A stretch of DNA of 64,000 bases, taken from assembly GCF_025979885.1 (NCBI RefSeq), contig NZ_CP110139.1, forward strand, positions 4,174,001 to 4,238,000, given 5' to 3'. The notes beneath the pieces are model-generated. The model saw only the letters and a program-made list of their open reading frames with translations. It searched no databases and was not told the origin of the DNA. The DNA is from Hymenobacter sp. YIM 151500-1 (lineage in GTDB: Bacteria; Bacteroidota; Bacteroidia; Cytophagales; Hymenobacteraceae). Below, piece after piece: positions 40,400-49,179 of this stretch. The translations under genes and the position numbers were made by a program. Numbering within the stretch: position 1 is the first letter of the stretch; each line of letters starts with the position of its first letter.

Positions 40400-41488
40400 C
40401 TACGATGTCATAACTTCCTGCACTTTGCGGGGGCCGTAGATGCGGGCTATCCAGCGGGGCAGGAAGATGGCGCCCAGCACCAGATAGAGGTAGTACGTAA
40501 CGATGCGGTAGAGCAAGACCATGAAGCTGGTCATGGTGGGCGTGCCGATGAACTTGCCGAAGAACGTGGGGAAAGCGCCTTCGGCTATGCCCGCGCCGCC
40601 GGGCGTAATGGCAATCAGCAGGATGACCTTGTAGGTGAGGTTGCGGCCGAAAATCAGCCAGAACTCCGGCCAGCTCACGTCGATAAACGCCGCAATCAGG
40701 CAGCCGATAACCAGGTAGCGAGCCGTCCAGACAAAGGCCGTGCTCAGGCTGGCCCGCAGCCAGTAGCCCCAGCCGTTGCCGCGCAGCTGTCCCGAGGCTA
40801 GCACCAGCTCGTTGCCGTGCTGGTAGGCCTTGTTGCGCCACCGCCGCAGCCCCCGCAGCGAAAACAGCCGCACAAACAGCCGCCGCACCGCTTCGGGGTT
40901 GACGAAGATGGCGTACAGCATCAGCCCCGCGTATGCCGTCACGAAAATGTAGCTCAGAATAAACCCAATGCGCAGCGTAGCTACCAGCCCGCCCTGCAAA
41001 GCCTCGTGCGGGTACAGCGCGTCACCCCCAATCAGCACCACCAGCGGCACGGCCAGCACGTAATAAATATTGTCGAGCATGGCCGTGGCCATGATATAAG
41101 CCACCGACTTGCCCAGCGGAATACCTTCCTTGTGCAGGAGCACTGGCGCCACGGCCGTGCCGCCCACTGCCGAGGGCAGCACGCACGACGAAAACTCCCA
41201 GATCATGATAACGTCCAGCGAAGCCCGCCAGCTCAGCACCCGCTCGGTGAGGTAGCGGATGCGGTACACGTAGCCGGCGTCGCGGGCCAGCAGCACCAGC
41301 AGCATCAGCAGCAGCCACAGGGGCTTGGCATTGCCCAGCGGGGCCAGGTCACCGGGTTGGTAGCTGCGCCAGAACATAAAGCCCACCACGCCCAGCCCCA
41401 ACAGCACCGGCAGAATGATGCGCGAGGGCCGTAGCTTGTCCAGTAGCTGCTGCTCCTCGTTTTGCGGTTGGGTAAGCTGGGGAGGCAT
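40400..41488 (-). CDS. flippase-like membrane protein (lysylphosphatidylglycerol synthase TM family)
   Basis: About 362 residues from the ATG at 41488 (MPPQLTQPQNEEQQ). Seven or more hydrophobic segments (PVLLGLGVVGFMFW, PLWLLLMLLVLLARDAGYVY, and others). The motif SSCVLPSAVGGTAVAPVLLHKEG and the C-terminal ITPGGAGIAEGAFPTFF are diagnostic of the UPF0104/AglD family. Only the membrane part is present; there is no soluble lysyl-transferase domain. Relatives act in lipid-linked sugar or lipid transfer; the substrate here is unknown. A TACCTTTA element at 41518-41511 is a likely promoter. Confidence 0.85.
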   Translation of the reverse strand: MPPQLTQPQNEEQQLLDKLRPSRIILPVLLGLGVVGFMFWRSYQPGDLAPLGNAKPLWLLLMLLVLLARDAGYVYRIRYLTERVLSWRASLDVIMIWEFSSCVLPSAVGGTAVAPVLLHKEGIPLGKSVAYIMATAMLDNIYYVLAVPLVVLIGGDALYPHEALQGGLVATLRIGFILSYIFVTAYAGLMLYAIFVNPEAVRRLFVRLFSLRGLRRWRNKAYQHGNELVLASGQLRGNGWGYWLRASLSTAFVWTARYLVIGCLIAAFIDVSWPEFWLIFGRNLTYKVILLIAITPGGAGIAEGAFPTFFGKFIGTPTMTSFMVLLYRIVTYYLYLVLGAIFLPRWIARIYGPRKVQEVMTS

Positions 41489-41532
41489 AGGTGGAAGGGT
41501 GGGGTGGATGTAAAGGTACGGATGTAGCACAC

Positions 41533-41605
41533 GCTTTAGCTTGTGCCGTATGCCGGCTGTACATAGCGGCAACTACATCAAGCGTCGTACGGCACAAGCT
41601 AAAGC
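41533..41605. repeat. hairpin repeat with 18-base arms
   Basis: GCTTTAGCTTGTGCCGTA (41533-41550) and its exact complement (41588-41605) surround 37 bases, between the divergent flippase-like and dxs genes. Confidence 0.8.
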
Positions 41606-41645
41606 TTATGCCACAGGCACACCAACCGCCCGAAAGGAAAACCCG

Positions 41646-41653
41646 TACCTTTG
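41646..41653 (+). promoter_or_regulatory. -7 promoter element of dxs (TACCTTTG)
   Basis: An exact TAnnTTTG match about 100 bases upstream of the dxs ATG at 41750. It rules out 41651 as the start codon. Confidence 0.6.
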
Positions 41654-41749
41654 TCTGTTGTACGCAGGCCGCCCGTACGCGGTGTTTTAACCTTTCACGC
41701 CGGCTGCCTGTTGCCTGCTACTTGCACTTCCCACTTGCCCCACGCCCCC

Positions 41750-43693
41750 ATGCTCGTCGAACCCGGTGCCCTGCTTGCGGCCATCAACTCACCCGCCGAC
41801 CTGAAACAGCTCAGCGAAGACCAGCTGGTGCAAGTAAGCCAGGAGCTACGCCAGTTTATCATCGATTCGGTGTCGATTTACGGCGGGCATTTTGGGGCCT
41901 CGCTCGGGGTGGTGGAACTGACCGTGGCCCTGCACTATGTGTTCAACACCCCCTACGACCAGCTGGTGTGGGACGTGGGACACCAGGCTTACGGCCACAA
42001 AATCCTAACCGGCCGCCGCGCCCAGTTTCCCACCAACCGCCGCTACAACGGGTTGTCGGGCTTCCCGAAGCGCAAAGAGAGTGAGTACGACGCCTTCGGG
42101 GTGGGGCACAGCTCCACCAGCATCGGGGCGGCGCTGGGCATGGCGGTGGCATCGGAGTACAAAGGTGAGCAGGACCGCCAGCACATTGCCGTGATTGGTG
42201 ACGGAGCCATGACGGCGGGTATGGCTTTCGAGGCCCTCAACCACGCCGGCGTCACGAACTCCAACCTGCTGGTCATCCTTAACGACAACTGCATGAGCAT
42301 CGACCCCAACGTGGGCGCGCTCAAAGAATATCTCACCGACATTACCACCTCCCGCACTTACAATAAGGTGCGCGACGAGCTGTGGAATGTGCTGGGCAAG
42401 CTGTCCAAGTTTGGCCCCAACCCCCAGCAGATTGCCCGCAAAGTAGAGCAGGCCATGAAGGCGACGCTGCTCAAGCAAAGCAACCTGTTTGAAGCCCTGA
42501 AGTTTCGCTACTTCGGCCCCGTGGACGGGCACGACGTGGAGCACCTGGCCACCATTCTGCGCGACCTGAAAAGCATTCCGGGCCCCAAGCTGCTGCACTG
42601 CGTGACGGTGAAGGGCAAGGGCTACGCCCTGGCCGAGAAAGACCAAACTCTATGGCACGCCCCTGGCCTGTTTGATAAGGTAACCGGCGAAATCCACAAG
42701 AAAACCTACACCGCGCCCCAGCCACCCAAGTACCAGGACGTGTTCGGGCATACCATCGTGGAGCTGGCCGAGCAGGATGCGCGCATCATGGGCGTGACGC
42801 CGGCCATGCCCTCGGGCTGCTCCCTGAACATCATGATGGCCGCCATGCCCGACCGGGCCTTCGACGTGGGCATTGCTGAGCAGCACGCCGTGACCTTCTC
42901 GGCGGGCCTCGCTACCCAAGGGCTGGTGCCGTTCTGCAACATCTACTCTTCCTTCATGCAGCGGGCCTACGACCAGGTGGTGCACGACGTGGCCTTGCAA
43001 AACCTGCACGTGGTATTCTGCCTCGACCGGGCCGGTTTTGCTGGCGCCGACGGCCCCACCCACCACGGCTGCTACGACTTGGCTTATATGCGCTGCATCC
43101 CCAACATGGTGGTGTCGGCGCCCATGAATGAGGAGGAGCTGCGCAACCTCATGTACACGGCCACCCTGCCCGAAAACGCCGGCCCCTTCAGTATCCGCTA
43201 CCCCCGCGGCGAGGGCGTAATGCCCGAGTGGCGCCGCCCGCTCAAGAAAATCACCGTGGGCACCGGCCGCGTGGTGCGTGAGGGCGAAGGCGTGGCAGTG
43301 CTCAGCATCGGCCACATCGGCAACTACGCCGTGAAGGCCACCGAGAAGTTGGCTACCGAAGGCCTCAACCCCGGCCACTACGACCTACGCTTCTGCAAGC
43401 CCCTGGATGAGGAACTGCTCCACCGCATTGCCCGCCAGTACCAGGCGCTGGTGACTGTCGAGGACGGCTGCCTGCAAGGTGGCTTCGGCGCGGCGGTGCT
43501 GGAGTTCCTGGCCGATAATGGCTACAGCCTGCCCGTGCGCCGCCTCGGCATCCCGGACCGCGTAGTCGAGCACGGCACCCAGGATGAGCTGTACAAAGAA
43601 TGTGGGTTTGACGCCGACGGTATTGCCGCTGCGCTGCGGGAGATGGCGGGCAAAGTAGCCGAGCAAGTAGCAGCCGAGACGGTGATTTTGTAG
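41750..43693 (+). CDS. dxs: 1-deoxy-D-xylulose-5-phosphate synthase
   Basis: About 647 residues; a thiamine-diphosphate enzyme condensing pyruvate and glyceraldehyde-3-phosphate, the first step of the MEP isoprenoid pathway. Start at the ATG at 41750 (MLVEPGALLAAINSPADLK). Motifs: YGGHFGASLGVVELTVALH, DVGHQAYGHKILTGR, the ThDP/Mg motif GDGAMTAGMAFEALNHAG ... LNDN, and the transketolase domain DVGIAEQHAVTFSAGLA and DRAGFAGADGPTHHG. Length fits the family. Promoter upstream and terminator downstream make it a single-gene unit. Confidence 0.97.
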   Translation: MLVEPGALLAAINSPADLKQLSEDQLVQVSQELRQFIIDSVSIYGGHFGASLGVVELTVALHYVFNTPYDQLVWDVGHQAYGHKILTGRRAQFPTNRRYNGLSGFPKRKESEYDAFGVGHSSTSIGAALGMAVASEYKGEQDRQHIAVIGDGAMTAGMAFEALNHAGVTNSNLLVILNDNCMSIDPNVGALKEYLTDITTSRTYNKVRDELWNVLGKLSKFGPNPQQIARKVEQAMKATLLKQSNLFEALKFRYFGPVDGHDVEHLATILRDLKSIPGPKLLHCVTVKGKGYALAEKDQTLWHAPGLFDKVTGEIHKKTYTAPQPPKYQDVFGHTIVELAEQDARIMGVTPAMPSGCSLNIMMAAMPDRAFDVGIAEQHAVTFSAGLATQGLVPFCNIYSSFMQRAYDQVVHDVALQNLHVVFCLDRAGFAGADGPTHHGCYDLAYMRCIPNMVVSAPMNEEELRNLMYTATLPENAGPFSIRYPRGEGVMPEWRRPLKKITVGTGRVVREGEGVAVLSIGHIGNYAVKATEKLATEGLNPGHYDLRFCKPLDEELLHRIARQYQALVTVEDGCLQGGFGAAVLEFLADNGYSLPVRRLGIPDRVVEHGTQDELYKECGFDADGIAAALREMAGKVAEQVAAETVIL

Positions 43694-43713
43694 CAGGTTC
43701 TTGGAACTGACAG

Positions 43714-43749
43714 GCCCCGCTGGACATAGGTTCGGCGGGGCTTTTCTTT
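43714..43749 (+). terminator. terminator after dxs
   Basis: GCCCCGC (43714-43720) pairs with GCGGGGC (43735-43741), followed by TTTTCTTTT. Confidence 0.75.
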
Positions 43750-43785
43750 TAAGCTGTTTAGGAAGGCGTCTAAAACATACCGTAA

Positions 43786-43898
43786 CGTCCTGCTCCATCT
43801 GGCGTCCGCTTGTCGAAGCATCTCTACCGGGGCTAACTCAATCGTTCAACGAAGCGGGAGAGATGCTTCGACAAGCGGACGCCAGATGGAGCAGGACG
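43786..43898. repeat. long inverted repeat, family A, perfect 40-base arms
   Basis: Arms 43786-43825 (CGTCCTGCTCCATCTGGCGT...) and 43859-43898 are exact complements around a 33-base spacer. Arms and spacer match the element at 11310-11412, and a truncated arm is seen at about 55940-55990. No ORF inside. Confidence 0.92.
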
Positions 43899-44013
43899 GT
43901 TTATCAACTTCTTAAACAGCTTCTTTTTGATAAAGAAGCTAGCGTCTACCGTGCTGCTACGTAGTTCAGATGTCCAATCTGGTAGTTGTCATACTACGTA
44001 CGTAACGCCTGCT

Positions 44014-44727
44014 ATGCAATTACTAACGCTGCTCTCTGCTTTGCTCCTGGTTCTGCTCAGTGGAAGCTGTACGCAATCTACCCCGGCTCCCACGCCTACC
44101 GGTTCGGGTACCGGGCCAGTGGCGTCCGGGGCTGCCGTGCGCTTTCTGGCCCTGGGCGACTCCTACACTATCGGCCAGGGTGTGCCGGCCGAGGACCGGT
44201 GGATTGTGCAGCTGGCGCGCCTGGGCCAAGCGGATGGAGTGCAAATGCCGGATATTATTGCGCAAACCGGCTGGACGACCGGGGAGCTGCAACAAGCCAT
44301 TGCGGCGGCCAGCAACACCAAAACCTACGACCTGGTTTCGCTCATGATTGGGGTCAACAACCAGTTTCGGGGGTTGCCGCTGGCCACGTACCGCACCGAG
44401 TTTCGGGACCTGCTGCGCACCGCCATTCGTTTTGCGGGCAACCGGCCTGGGCGGGTAGTGGTGCTATCCATTCCCGATTGGGGCCAGTCGCCGACCGGGC
44501 AGCGCTACGACCCTGGCCGCATCAGCCGGGAAATCGACCAGTTCAATGCCGCGGCGCAAGGTGAGTGTACCGCCGCCGGAGTAGCCTTCCTCAACATCAC
44601 CGACCTGACCCGAGCCGCCGCCAACGACCCCAGGCAGTTCGCACCCGACCAGCTGCACTACTCGGGCGCGCACATGCAGCAGTGGGCCAGCCGCGCGTTG
44701 CCCGTAGTGCGAAGCTTGCTGCAATAA
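44014..44727 (+). CDS. SGNH/GDSL-family lipoprotein hydrolase
   Basis: About 237 residues from the ATG at 44014 (MQLLTLLSALLLVLLSGSC, a lipoprotein signal), then a Thr/Pro-rich linker and an SGNH hydrolase domain. Block I FLALGDSYTIGQG holds the nucleophile Ser; GVNNQFRG is block III with the Asn; and PDQLHYSGAHMQQWA is block V with Asp and His. Such enzymes cleave esters of lipids, acetylated sugars or arylesters. Envelope location is expected; the substrate is unknown. Confidence 0.88.
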   Translation: MQLLTLLSALLLVLLSGSCTQSTPAPTPTGSGTGPVASGAAVRFLALGDSYTIGQGVPAEDRWIVQLARLGQADGVQMPDIIAQTGWTTGELQQAIAAASNTKTYDLVSLMIGVNNQFRGLPLATYRTEFRDLLRTAIRFAGNRPGRVVVLSIPDWGQSPTGQRYDPGRISREIDQFNAAAQGECTAAGVAFLNITDLTRAAANDPRQFAPDQLHYSGAHMQQWASRALPVVRSLLQ

Positions 44728-44760
44728 GCAGGGGCGAGTAGCTACCAAGCCCGCACAGCC

Positions 44761-45747
44761 TCAACGCCTTGCCACCGCCTCTGCTTCGCAGCGGCGCTTG
44801 ATAACTTCCAGAATGCGGCGCTGAATCTCGCTCATCACGTAGTCGGTCCAGAGGCCAGCGTAGGGGTTGAGGCGGGTGCTGAGGCGCTGCTGGCTGTACA
44901 GGACGAGGCGGATGTGGCCGGGGCCGGCGGGCTGTAGCTCGTAGGTACCGCGCAGGACATCAAAAAAACGTCCGCCCACGATAACGTGCTCATCGAAGGT
45001 GGTGGGAGGAATGGTGGCTGTGTTGGGCACGATGCTGAACGAAAGTCGGCGTTGTGGCTCCCACACATCCACGGTTTCGATAAACTCCACGCCCCGCTCA
45101 AAGGTGGCATGCCGGACGCCGCCCACGCCCTCGCGGGTGAGCGTGGCCTCGATGGGCCGCGGAAATCCTAGTTTGTCGACGAGGCTAGGCCCCAGGTCCA
45201 GAGCCGAAATGGGCGCCACCCGCACAATGTGGCGCCATACCACGGCCACCGGGGCCTGAATCAGCACCGTATTTTCGACGCGGCGGTGGTCGTCGGGGGT
45301 GGCAAGCTGGCTTTCGAGCGGAGCCAGCAGGAAGGGCAGCAGGGCGAAAGCGGCTACCGCGTAGGTTTTGTTGCGGTCCGATTCGTTTCTGGTCAGCACC
45401 AGATACAGCACGGCGCCCAGCCAGGAAGTGAACAGAAACAGCGGAAAGATGATCAGCACGCAGATCATGCCTTCCAGCTGAAAGAGTAGGGCCGTGGTCA
45501 GAAACAGCAGTACTGTCGAGAATGGTCCTACCACAGCCCGCGATGTGTAGGAAGCCGTAACCGGGGTGAAGTGCGCCGTTACGGCACCGAGCGCCATCGG
45601 AATCAGGAGCAAAAAGCACAGCATCAGCAGTCCACCGCTTGTGGCGAAGCTGCTGGTGGCAAATACAAACCGCCCAAGCAGGGCAACCAGCAAACCAGCG
45701 CCGGCAGCAATGGCGTAGTGGCGATACGCGCGGGGGATAAAGGACAT
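44761..45747 (-). CDS. membrane protein with C-terminal SRPBCC domain
   Basis: 328 residues. Four to five membrane segments lie in the first 145 residues (YAIAAGAGLLVALLGRFVFA, GGLLMLCFLLLIPMALGAV, FSTVLLFLTTALLFQ, VLIIFPLFLFTSWLGAVLYL). A soluble domain follows (about 155-328) with START/SRPBCC-type features (ENTVLIQAPVAVVWRHIVRV, ATFERGVEFIETVDVWEP, GTYELQPAGPGHIRLVLYS). The domain forms a ligand cavity for hydrophobic molecules; the fusion to a membrane anchor is less common. Function unknown. Confidence 0.8.
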   Translation of the reverse strand: MSFIPRAYRHYAIAAGAGLLVALLGRFVFATSSFATSGGLLMLCFLLLIPMALGAVTAHFTPVTASYTSRAVVGPFSTVLLFLTTALLFQLEGMICVLIIFPLFLFTSWLGAVLYLVLTRNESDRNKTYAVAAFALLPFLLAPLESQLATPDDHRRVENTVLIQAPVAVVWRHIVRVAPISALDLGPSLVDKLGFPRPIEATLTREGVGGVRHATFERGVEFIETVDVWEPQRRLSFSIVPNTATIPPTTFDEHVIVGGRFFDVLRGTYELQPAGPGHIRLVLYSQQRLSTRLNPYAGLWTDYVMSEIQRRILEVIKRRCEAEAVARR

Positions 45748-45838
45748 GAGCAGAGAAGGAGAAAAACGGACAACCTCGGCAAATGTGCGTAATTGTGGCC
45801 GTTCAATCTGTACCGCCGCGCCGCCGTATTTTTACGCC

Positions 45839-46600
45839 ATGTCTACTTCCACTCCCGCTACCATCCTCTTCCTCCACGGCTTCGGCGAATCGCGCGAGGT
45901 CTGGACGGAGTTTACCCGCGACTTTCCCGACCAGTACCGCCTGATCACGCTCAACCTGCTGGGCCACGGCACCAACGTGCACGACATCCGGGATTATTCC
46001 ATGGAGGCCCAGGCCCGCTACGTGGCCGAGCAGCTGCGGCAGAAGAATGCGGAGCGCGCCTTGCTCGTGTGCCATAGCATGGGCGGCTACGTGGCCCTGG
46101 CTTTTGCCGAGCGGTATCCTGAGATGGTAGCTGGCCTAGTGCTCTTCCACTCCACCGCCCTGCCCGACACCGACGAGAAAAAGGCCAACCGCGACAAAAA
46201 CATGGATTTTGTACGCCGGCATGGCGTAGAGAAGTTCATGGAGTCGTTTATCAGGCCCCTGTTTGCACCCAGCAACCGGGAGCGGCTGCTGGAGCAGCGC
46301 GAGTTTCTGGAAGACATTGGGAGGGCCACGCCCCAGGCCACGGTGCTGGGCGCCCTGGAAGCCATGAAAAACCGCCCCGACCGTACCGAGGTGCTGCGCC
46401 GGGCCAAGTTTCCGGTGTTCTTCATCGTGGGCAAGGAGGACATAGCCGTGTCCGTGGAAAGCATTTTGCCCCAGCTGGCCCTGCCCGCCCAAAGCCACGC
46501 CCTGCTCCTCAGCGACGTGGGCCACCTCGGCTACTTCGAGGAAGCCGACCTCACCCGCCAAGCCGTGATTGACTTTGCCGGGATGGTGTTCGGAGACTAA
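45839..46600 (+). CDS. alpha/beta hydrolase (paralogue 1)
   Basis: About 253 residues from the ATG at 45839 (MSTSTPATILFLHGFGESRE). The canonical fold has oxyanion FLHGFGES, nucleophile elbow VCHSMGGYVALAFAE, acid near VGKEDIAVS and His in DVGHLGYFEE. No signal peptide, so it is cytoplasmic. About half the residues agree with the hydrolase at 49180, including HSMGGYV-LAFAE-YP and LPD-DE. TATTTTTA lies only four bases before the ATG, suggesting a leaderless transcript. Substrate unknown. Confidence 0.87.
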   Translation: MSTSTPATILFLHGFGESREVWTEFTRDFPDQYRLITLNLLGHGTNVHDIRDYSMEAQARYVAEQLRQKNAERALLVCHSMGGYVALAFAERYPEMVAGLVLFHSTALPDTDEKKANRDKNMDFVRRHGVEKFMESFIRPLFAPSNRERLLEQREFLEDIGRATPQATVLGALEAMKNRPDRTEVLRRAKFPVFFIVGKEDIAVSVESILPQLALPAQSHALLLSDVGHLGYFEEADLTRQAVIDFAGMVFGD

Positions 46601-46765
46601 CAACAGCCCTTGACCGGCAAGGGCCGAGTGCCTACCAGAGTGCCGCGGACGAGTGGTAGAGGCTTGAAAGTGGGGCTCGTTGCTCTTTATTTGCTTAAAC
46701 GAAGTGGAAAAGCTACCTCCGGCGGCTTGTCGTTTCTGGTGCTGAAGCTTGTTTGGGAAGTCACC

Positions 46766-46814
46766 AGCCGGTCATGCTTCAGCTGCGCAGACGCCAGATC
46801 AGGCATGACCGGCT
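46766..46814. repeat. small inverted repeat at the end of the M48 gene
   Basis: AGCCGGTCATGC (46766-46777) and its exact complement (46803-46814) are separated by 25 bases; the second arm reaches into the stop codon of the M48 gene. It could act as a terminator for convergent genes. The rest of 46601-46812 shows nothing. Confidence 0.5.
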
Positions 46815-48969
46815 AGCTGCCTCGTGTAGAAGGCTGGAAGCTGGCCGAAACAGCTGCTTCGGTAGTAGCGGCCGAGGCTTCGGCGGCTTGGTCTTGGAGC
46901 TGGAGCAGCGCCCCCAGGTTTTTGAAGTAGAGGCGCTGCACCCGGCTATCGGCGGTACGCAGGAAATCGAGGAAGGGCCCTACCCACTCGCTGGTAAACC
47001 CGACGGGGCCGGGAAGGGCATTATCATACACCAAGAAGTCGGATAGAGTAGCGAAGTTGCCGAGGTGGGCCAGGGGCGGCAGGGGCGCCGCCGCTTGGTG
47101 CAGCCACGCTTGCGCCTGGGCGTGCTGGGCCTGAAACTGGCTCAGGTACGTTTGAATCTGCGCGGGGCTCAGCTCGCCGTGCCGGCTGACTTTATCCACG
47201 GTAGTGTGGGCGGCGTGGGCAGTTTCGTTGATGGCTTCACTGAACTGGTAGAGGGTGTACTGAAAGGTATAGCGCTGCTCCCAAACCGGGCGCAGGGTGG
47301 GCTGCTCCCGGAAAAGGCGCCAGTGCAGGGCCAGTGCTTGGCGGTCGAACTGCTCCAGCCAGGCGTGGTAGGCCTTGTTTTCGGCTTCCAGGCGGGAAGC
47401 TACGGCGCTGGCCTCGGCAGCGGGGTAGGTGACGCCATCCACAGTAAACTGCTTGTCTTTGGTATGGCCGTGCTGAAACAAAGCCAGCTTTTCCAGATTA
47501 GCAAGCCGGGCCGCATGGGCAGCCGTGCGCTGGCGCAGCTCTTCCCCAAACAGCTGGCTGCGCGCTTCGCCCAGGTTGTGGCTGGGTAGAACTGTGTCGG
47601 CTGCCAGCTGGGGCAAATCGGCGGGAGCGGCGAAGTAGGCGAGGCGGTGGTCGTAGGTGCCGGCGTAGTGGTCGGCGTAGGTGGTTTCGAGCCGCTCGGC
47701 TTGCAGAAACTCCTCAATCTCGACGGCGGGCCGCACTACAGCTGACGCACCAGTGGGGTAGAGCGTGGCCGTGACACGCTGGCGCAGGGCCGCGGCTTCG
47801 GTCCCAAACAGCAGCCAGGGCGAACGGTCATCCACGGGGCCGGGCACGAAGGGGCGCTTGGCGTTCAGCTCGCGCAGATAGTCGGCGGGGTGGCTGGCGT
47901 ACATTTCCACCACGCTCACCTCATCGGGCCGAAACAGCATCTGAGGCTCGGCGACTGGTTCCAGGCTGGCAGCGGCGGGCGCGGGGGCCGCGGGCTGCAT
48001 GTCGGTCAGGTAGCGGGTCTGGTGGTAGAAGATGTCGTCGGTGGCCAGTTCGTGTTCCAGGGCCAGGCCGAGCTGTTGCCGGGCTTGGCTGAGGGCGCCG
48101 CTAGTAGGGCCGAGGCGGTACAGGGCCTGGCAAATAGCGTCGGAGCCGGCCAGCCGCACGGCCACGCGGTCGGCCTGGAATTCCATTTCGCGCGAGAGGG
48201 AAGCGTGCACCACATGAATGCCCTGGTAACAGAGCTGAAGCAGCTTACGCACCACCCACACCACGCCCGTCATCAGCCAGCCCGCCCAGGCCACGCGCCA
48301 GTCCGACCGGCGCCAGTCGGCCAGCACCTCGTCCCACTTGTCGCGCTCGTACACCATATCGTGAATGACGCGGCTGGCGGCGTACACGTAGCTACCCAGC
48401 TTCATGCTGCGCTGCCCGAAGTGCCCAAATTCGTGGGCCAGCACCGCTTTGAACTCGGTTAGGTTCAGTCCATTCACCAACCCTAAGCCGATGAGCAGAT
48501 TTTTGGGTGTGGGCCACACCAGGCTGCGCAGGGTGTTGGTGTAGAACACGGAGGCATTTACCTGCCCGTTTACCAGAATTTGCCGGGGCATGGCTACGCC
48601 GGCTTCGGCGCTAAGCTGGCGCACGAAGGCAAACAGGTCGGGGTGGGCGGCCGGGTCCAGGGGGAGGTAGCCGTTGTCGTCGTCGCCGCCCAGTTTGAAC
48701 AGAAACTTGAGCAGGAACACCGGCAGCATGAGCGTAACGCCCACTAGCACCAGATGAAAAATGAGGCCTTTAACGCTGTAGTGCTCGAAGCGAAACGAAG
48801 CCACCATGTACACGGCGTAGCAGGCCGCGGCGAGCAGCACCAGATACAGTACTGCAAACAGTAAAATACTGAGCAGCATCAGCACTACCAGCCCACGGTA
48901 GCGGGCCGAGGGTTGGACGAGAGCAGCGGATACGGCGGTTGGAGTAGGCGGGTAAAGTGTCGAGACCAT
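46813..48969 (-). CDS. membrane-bound M48 family metallopeptidase
   Basis: 718 residues. Two hydrophobic hairpins lie near the N-terminus (about 25-60 and 70-100), as in HtpX/Ste24-type proteases. The zinc motif is VLAHEFGHFGQRS (HEFGH, about residue 175) with a third ligand probable in SREMEFQADRVAVRLAG. The long C-terminal half (about 330-718) is helical and not recognised. Family members cleave damaged membrane proteins. It is flanked on both sides by paralogous plus-strand alpha/beta hydrolase genes. Confidence 0.88.
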   Translation of the reverse strand: MVSTLYPPTPTAVSAALVQPSARYRGLVVLMLLSILLFAVLYLVLLAAACYAVYMVASFRFEHYSVKGLIFHLVLVGVTLMLPVFLLKFLFKLGGDDDNGYLPLDPAAHPDLFAFVRQLSAEAGVAMPRQILVNGQVNASVFYTNTLRSLVWPTPKNLLIGLGLVNGLNLTEFKAVLAHEFGHFGQRSMKLGSYVYAASRVIHDMVYERDKWDEVLADWRRSDWRVAWAGWLMTGVVWVVRKLLQLCYQGIHVVHASLSREMEFQADRVAVRLAGSDAICQALYRLGPTSGALSQARQQLGLALEHELATDDIFYHQTRYLTDMQPAAPAPAAASLEPVAEPQMLFRPDEVSVVEMYASHPADYLRELNAKRPFVPGPVDDRSPWLLFGTEAAALRQRVTATLYPTGASAVVRPAVEIEEFLQAERLETTYADHYAGTYDHRLAYFAAPADLPQLAADTVLPSHNLGEARSQLFGEELRQRTAAHAARLANLEKLALFQHGHTKDKQFTVDGVTYPAAEASAVASRLEAENKAYHAWLEQFDRQALALHWRLFREQPTLRPVWEQRYTFQYTLYQFSEAINETAHAAHTTVDKVSRHGELSPAQIQTYLSQFQAQHAQAQAWLHQAAAPLPPLAHLGNFATLSDFLVYDNALPGPVGFTSEWVGPFLDFLRTADSRVQRLYFKNLGALLQLQDQAAEASAATTEAAVSASFQPSTRGS

Positions 48970-49179
48970 AGCAGTAGGTAGGTGAGCCGGGAAATAGGCA
49001 AATAAGTCTCACTCCCGCAAGCCGTACGCCCGAGCTTCCGGCAGGACAAGCATCCGCGGCGGGTTCCCAAAGCAGCTTGGTATGCAGTTGAGCAAAGTCG
49101 CACCTAGCCAGCGCACATGCCCCAAGTCCCGCAAGCTCCGCGCTATACCGCGCCGCGCTGCCGGCCGTATGAGGGGCCT

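Noticed and set aside
46601..46812. Plus-strand small ORF (68 codons) after the first hydrolase
   Set aside because: No domain, Arg/Gly-rich, overlaps the inverted repeat; likely chance.
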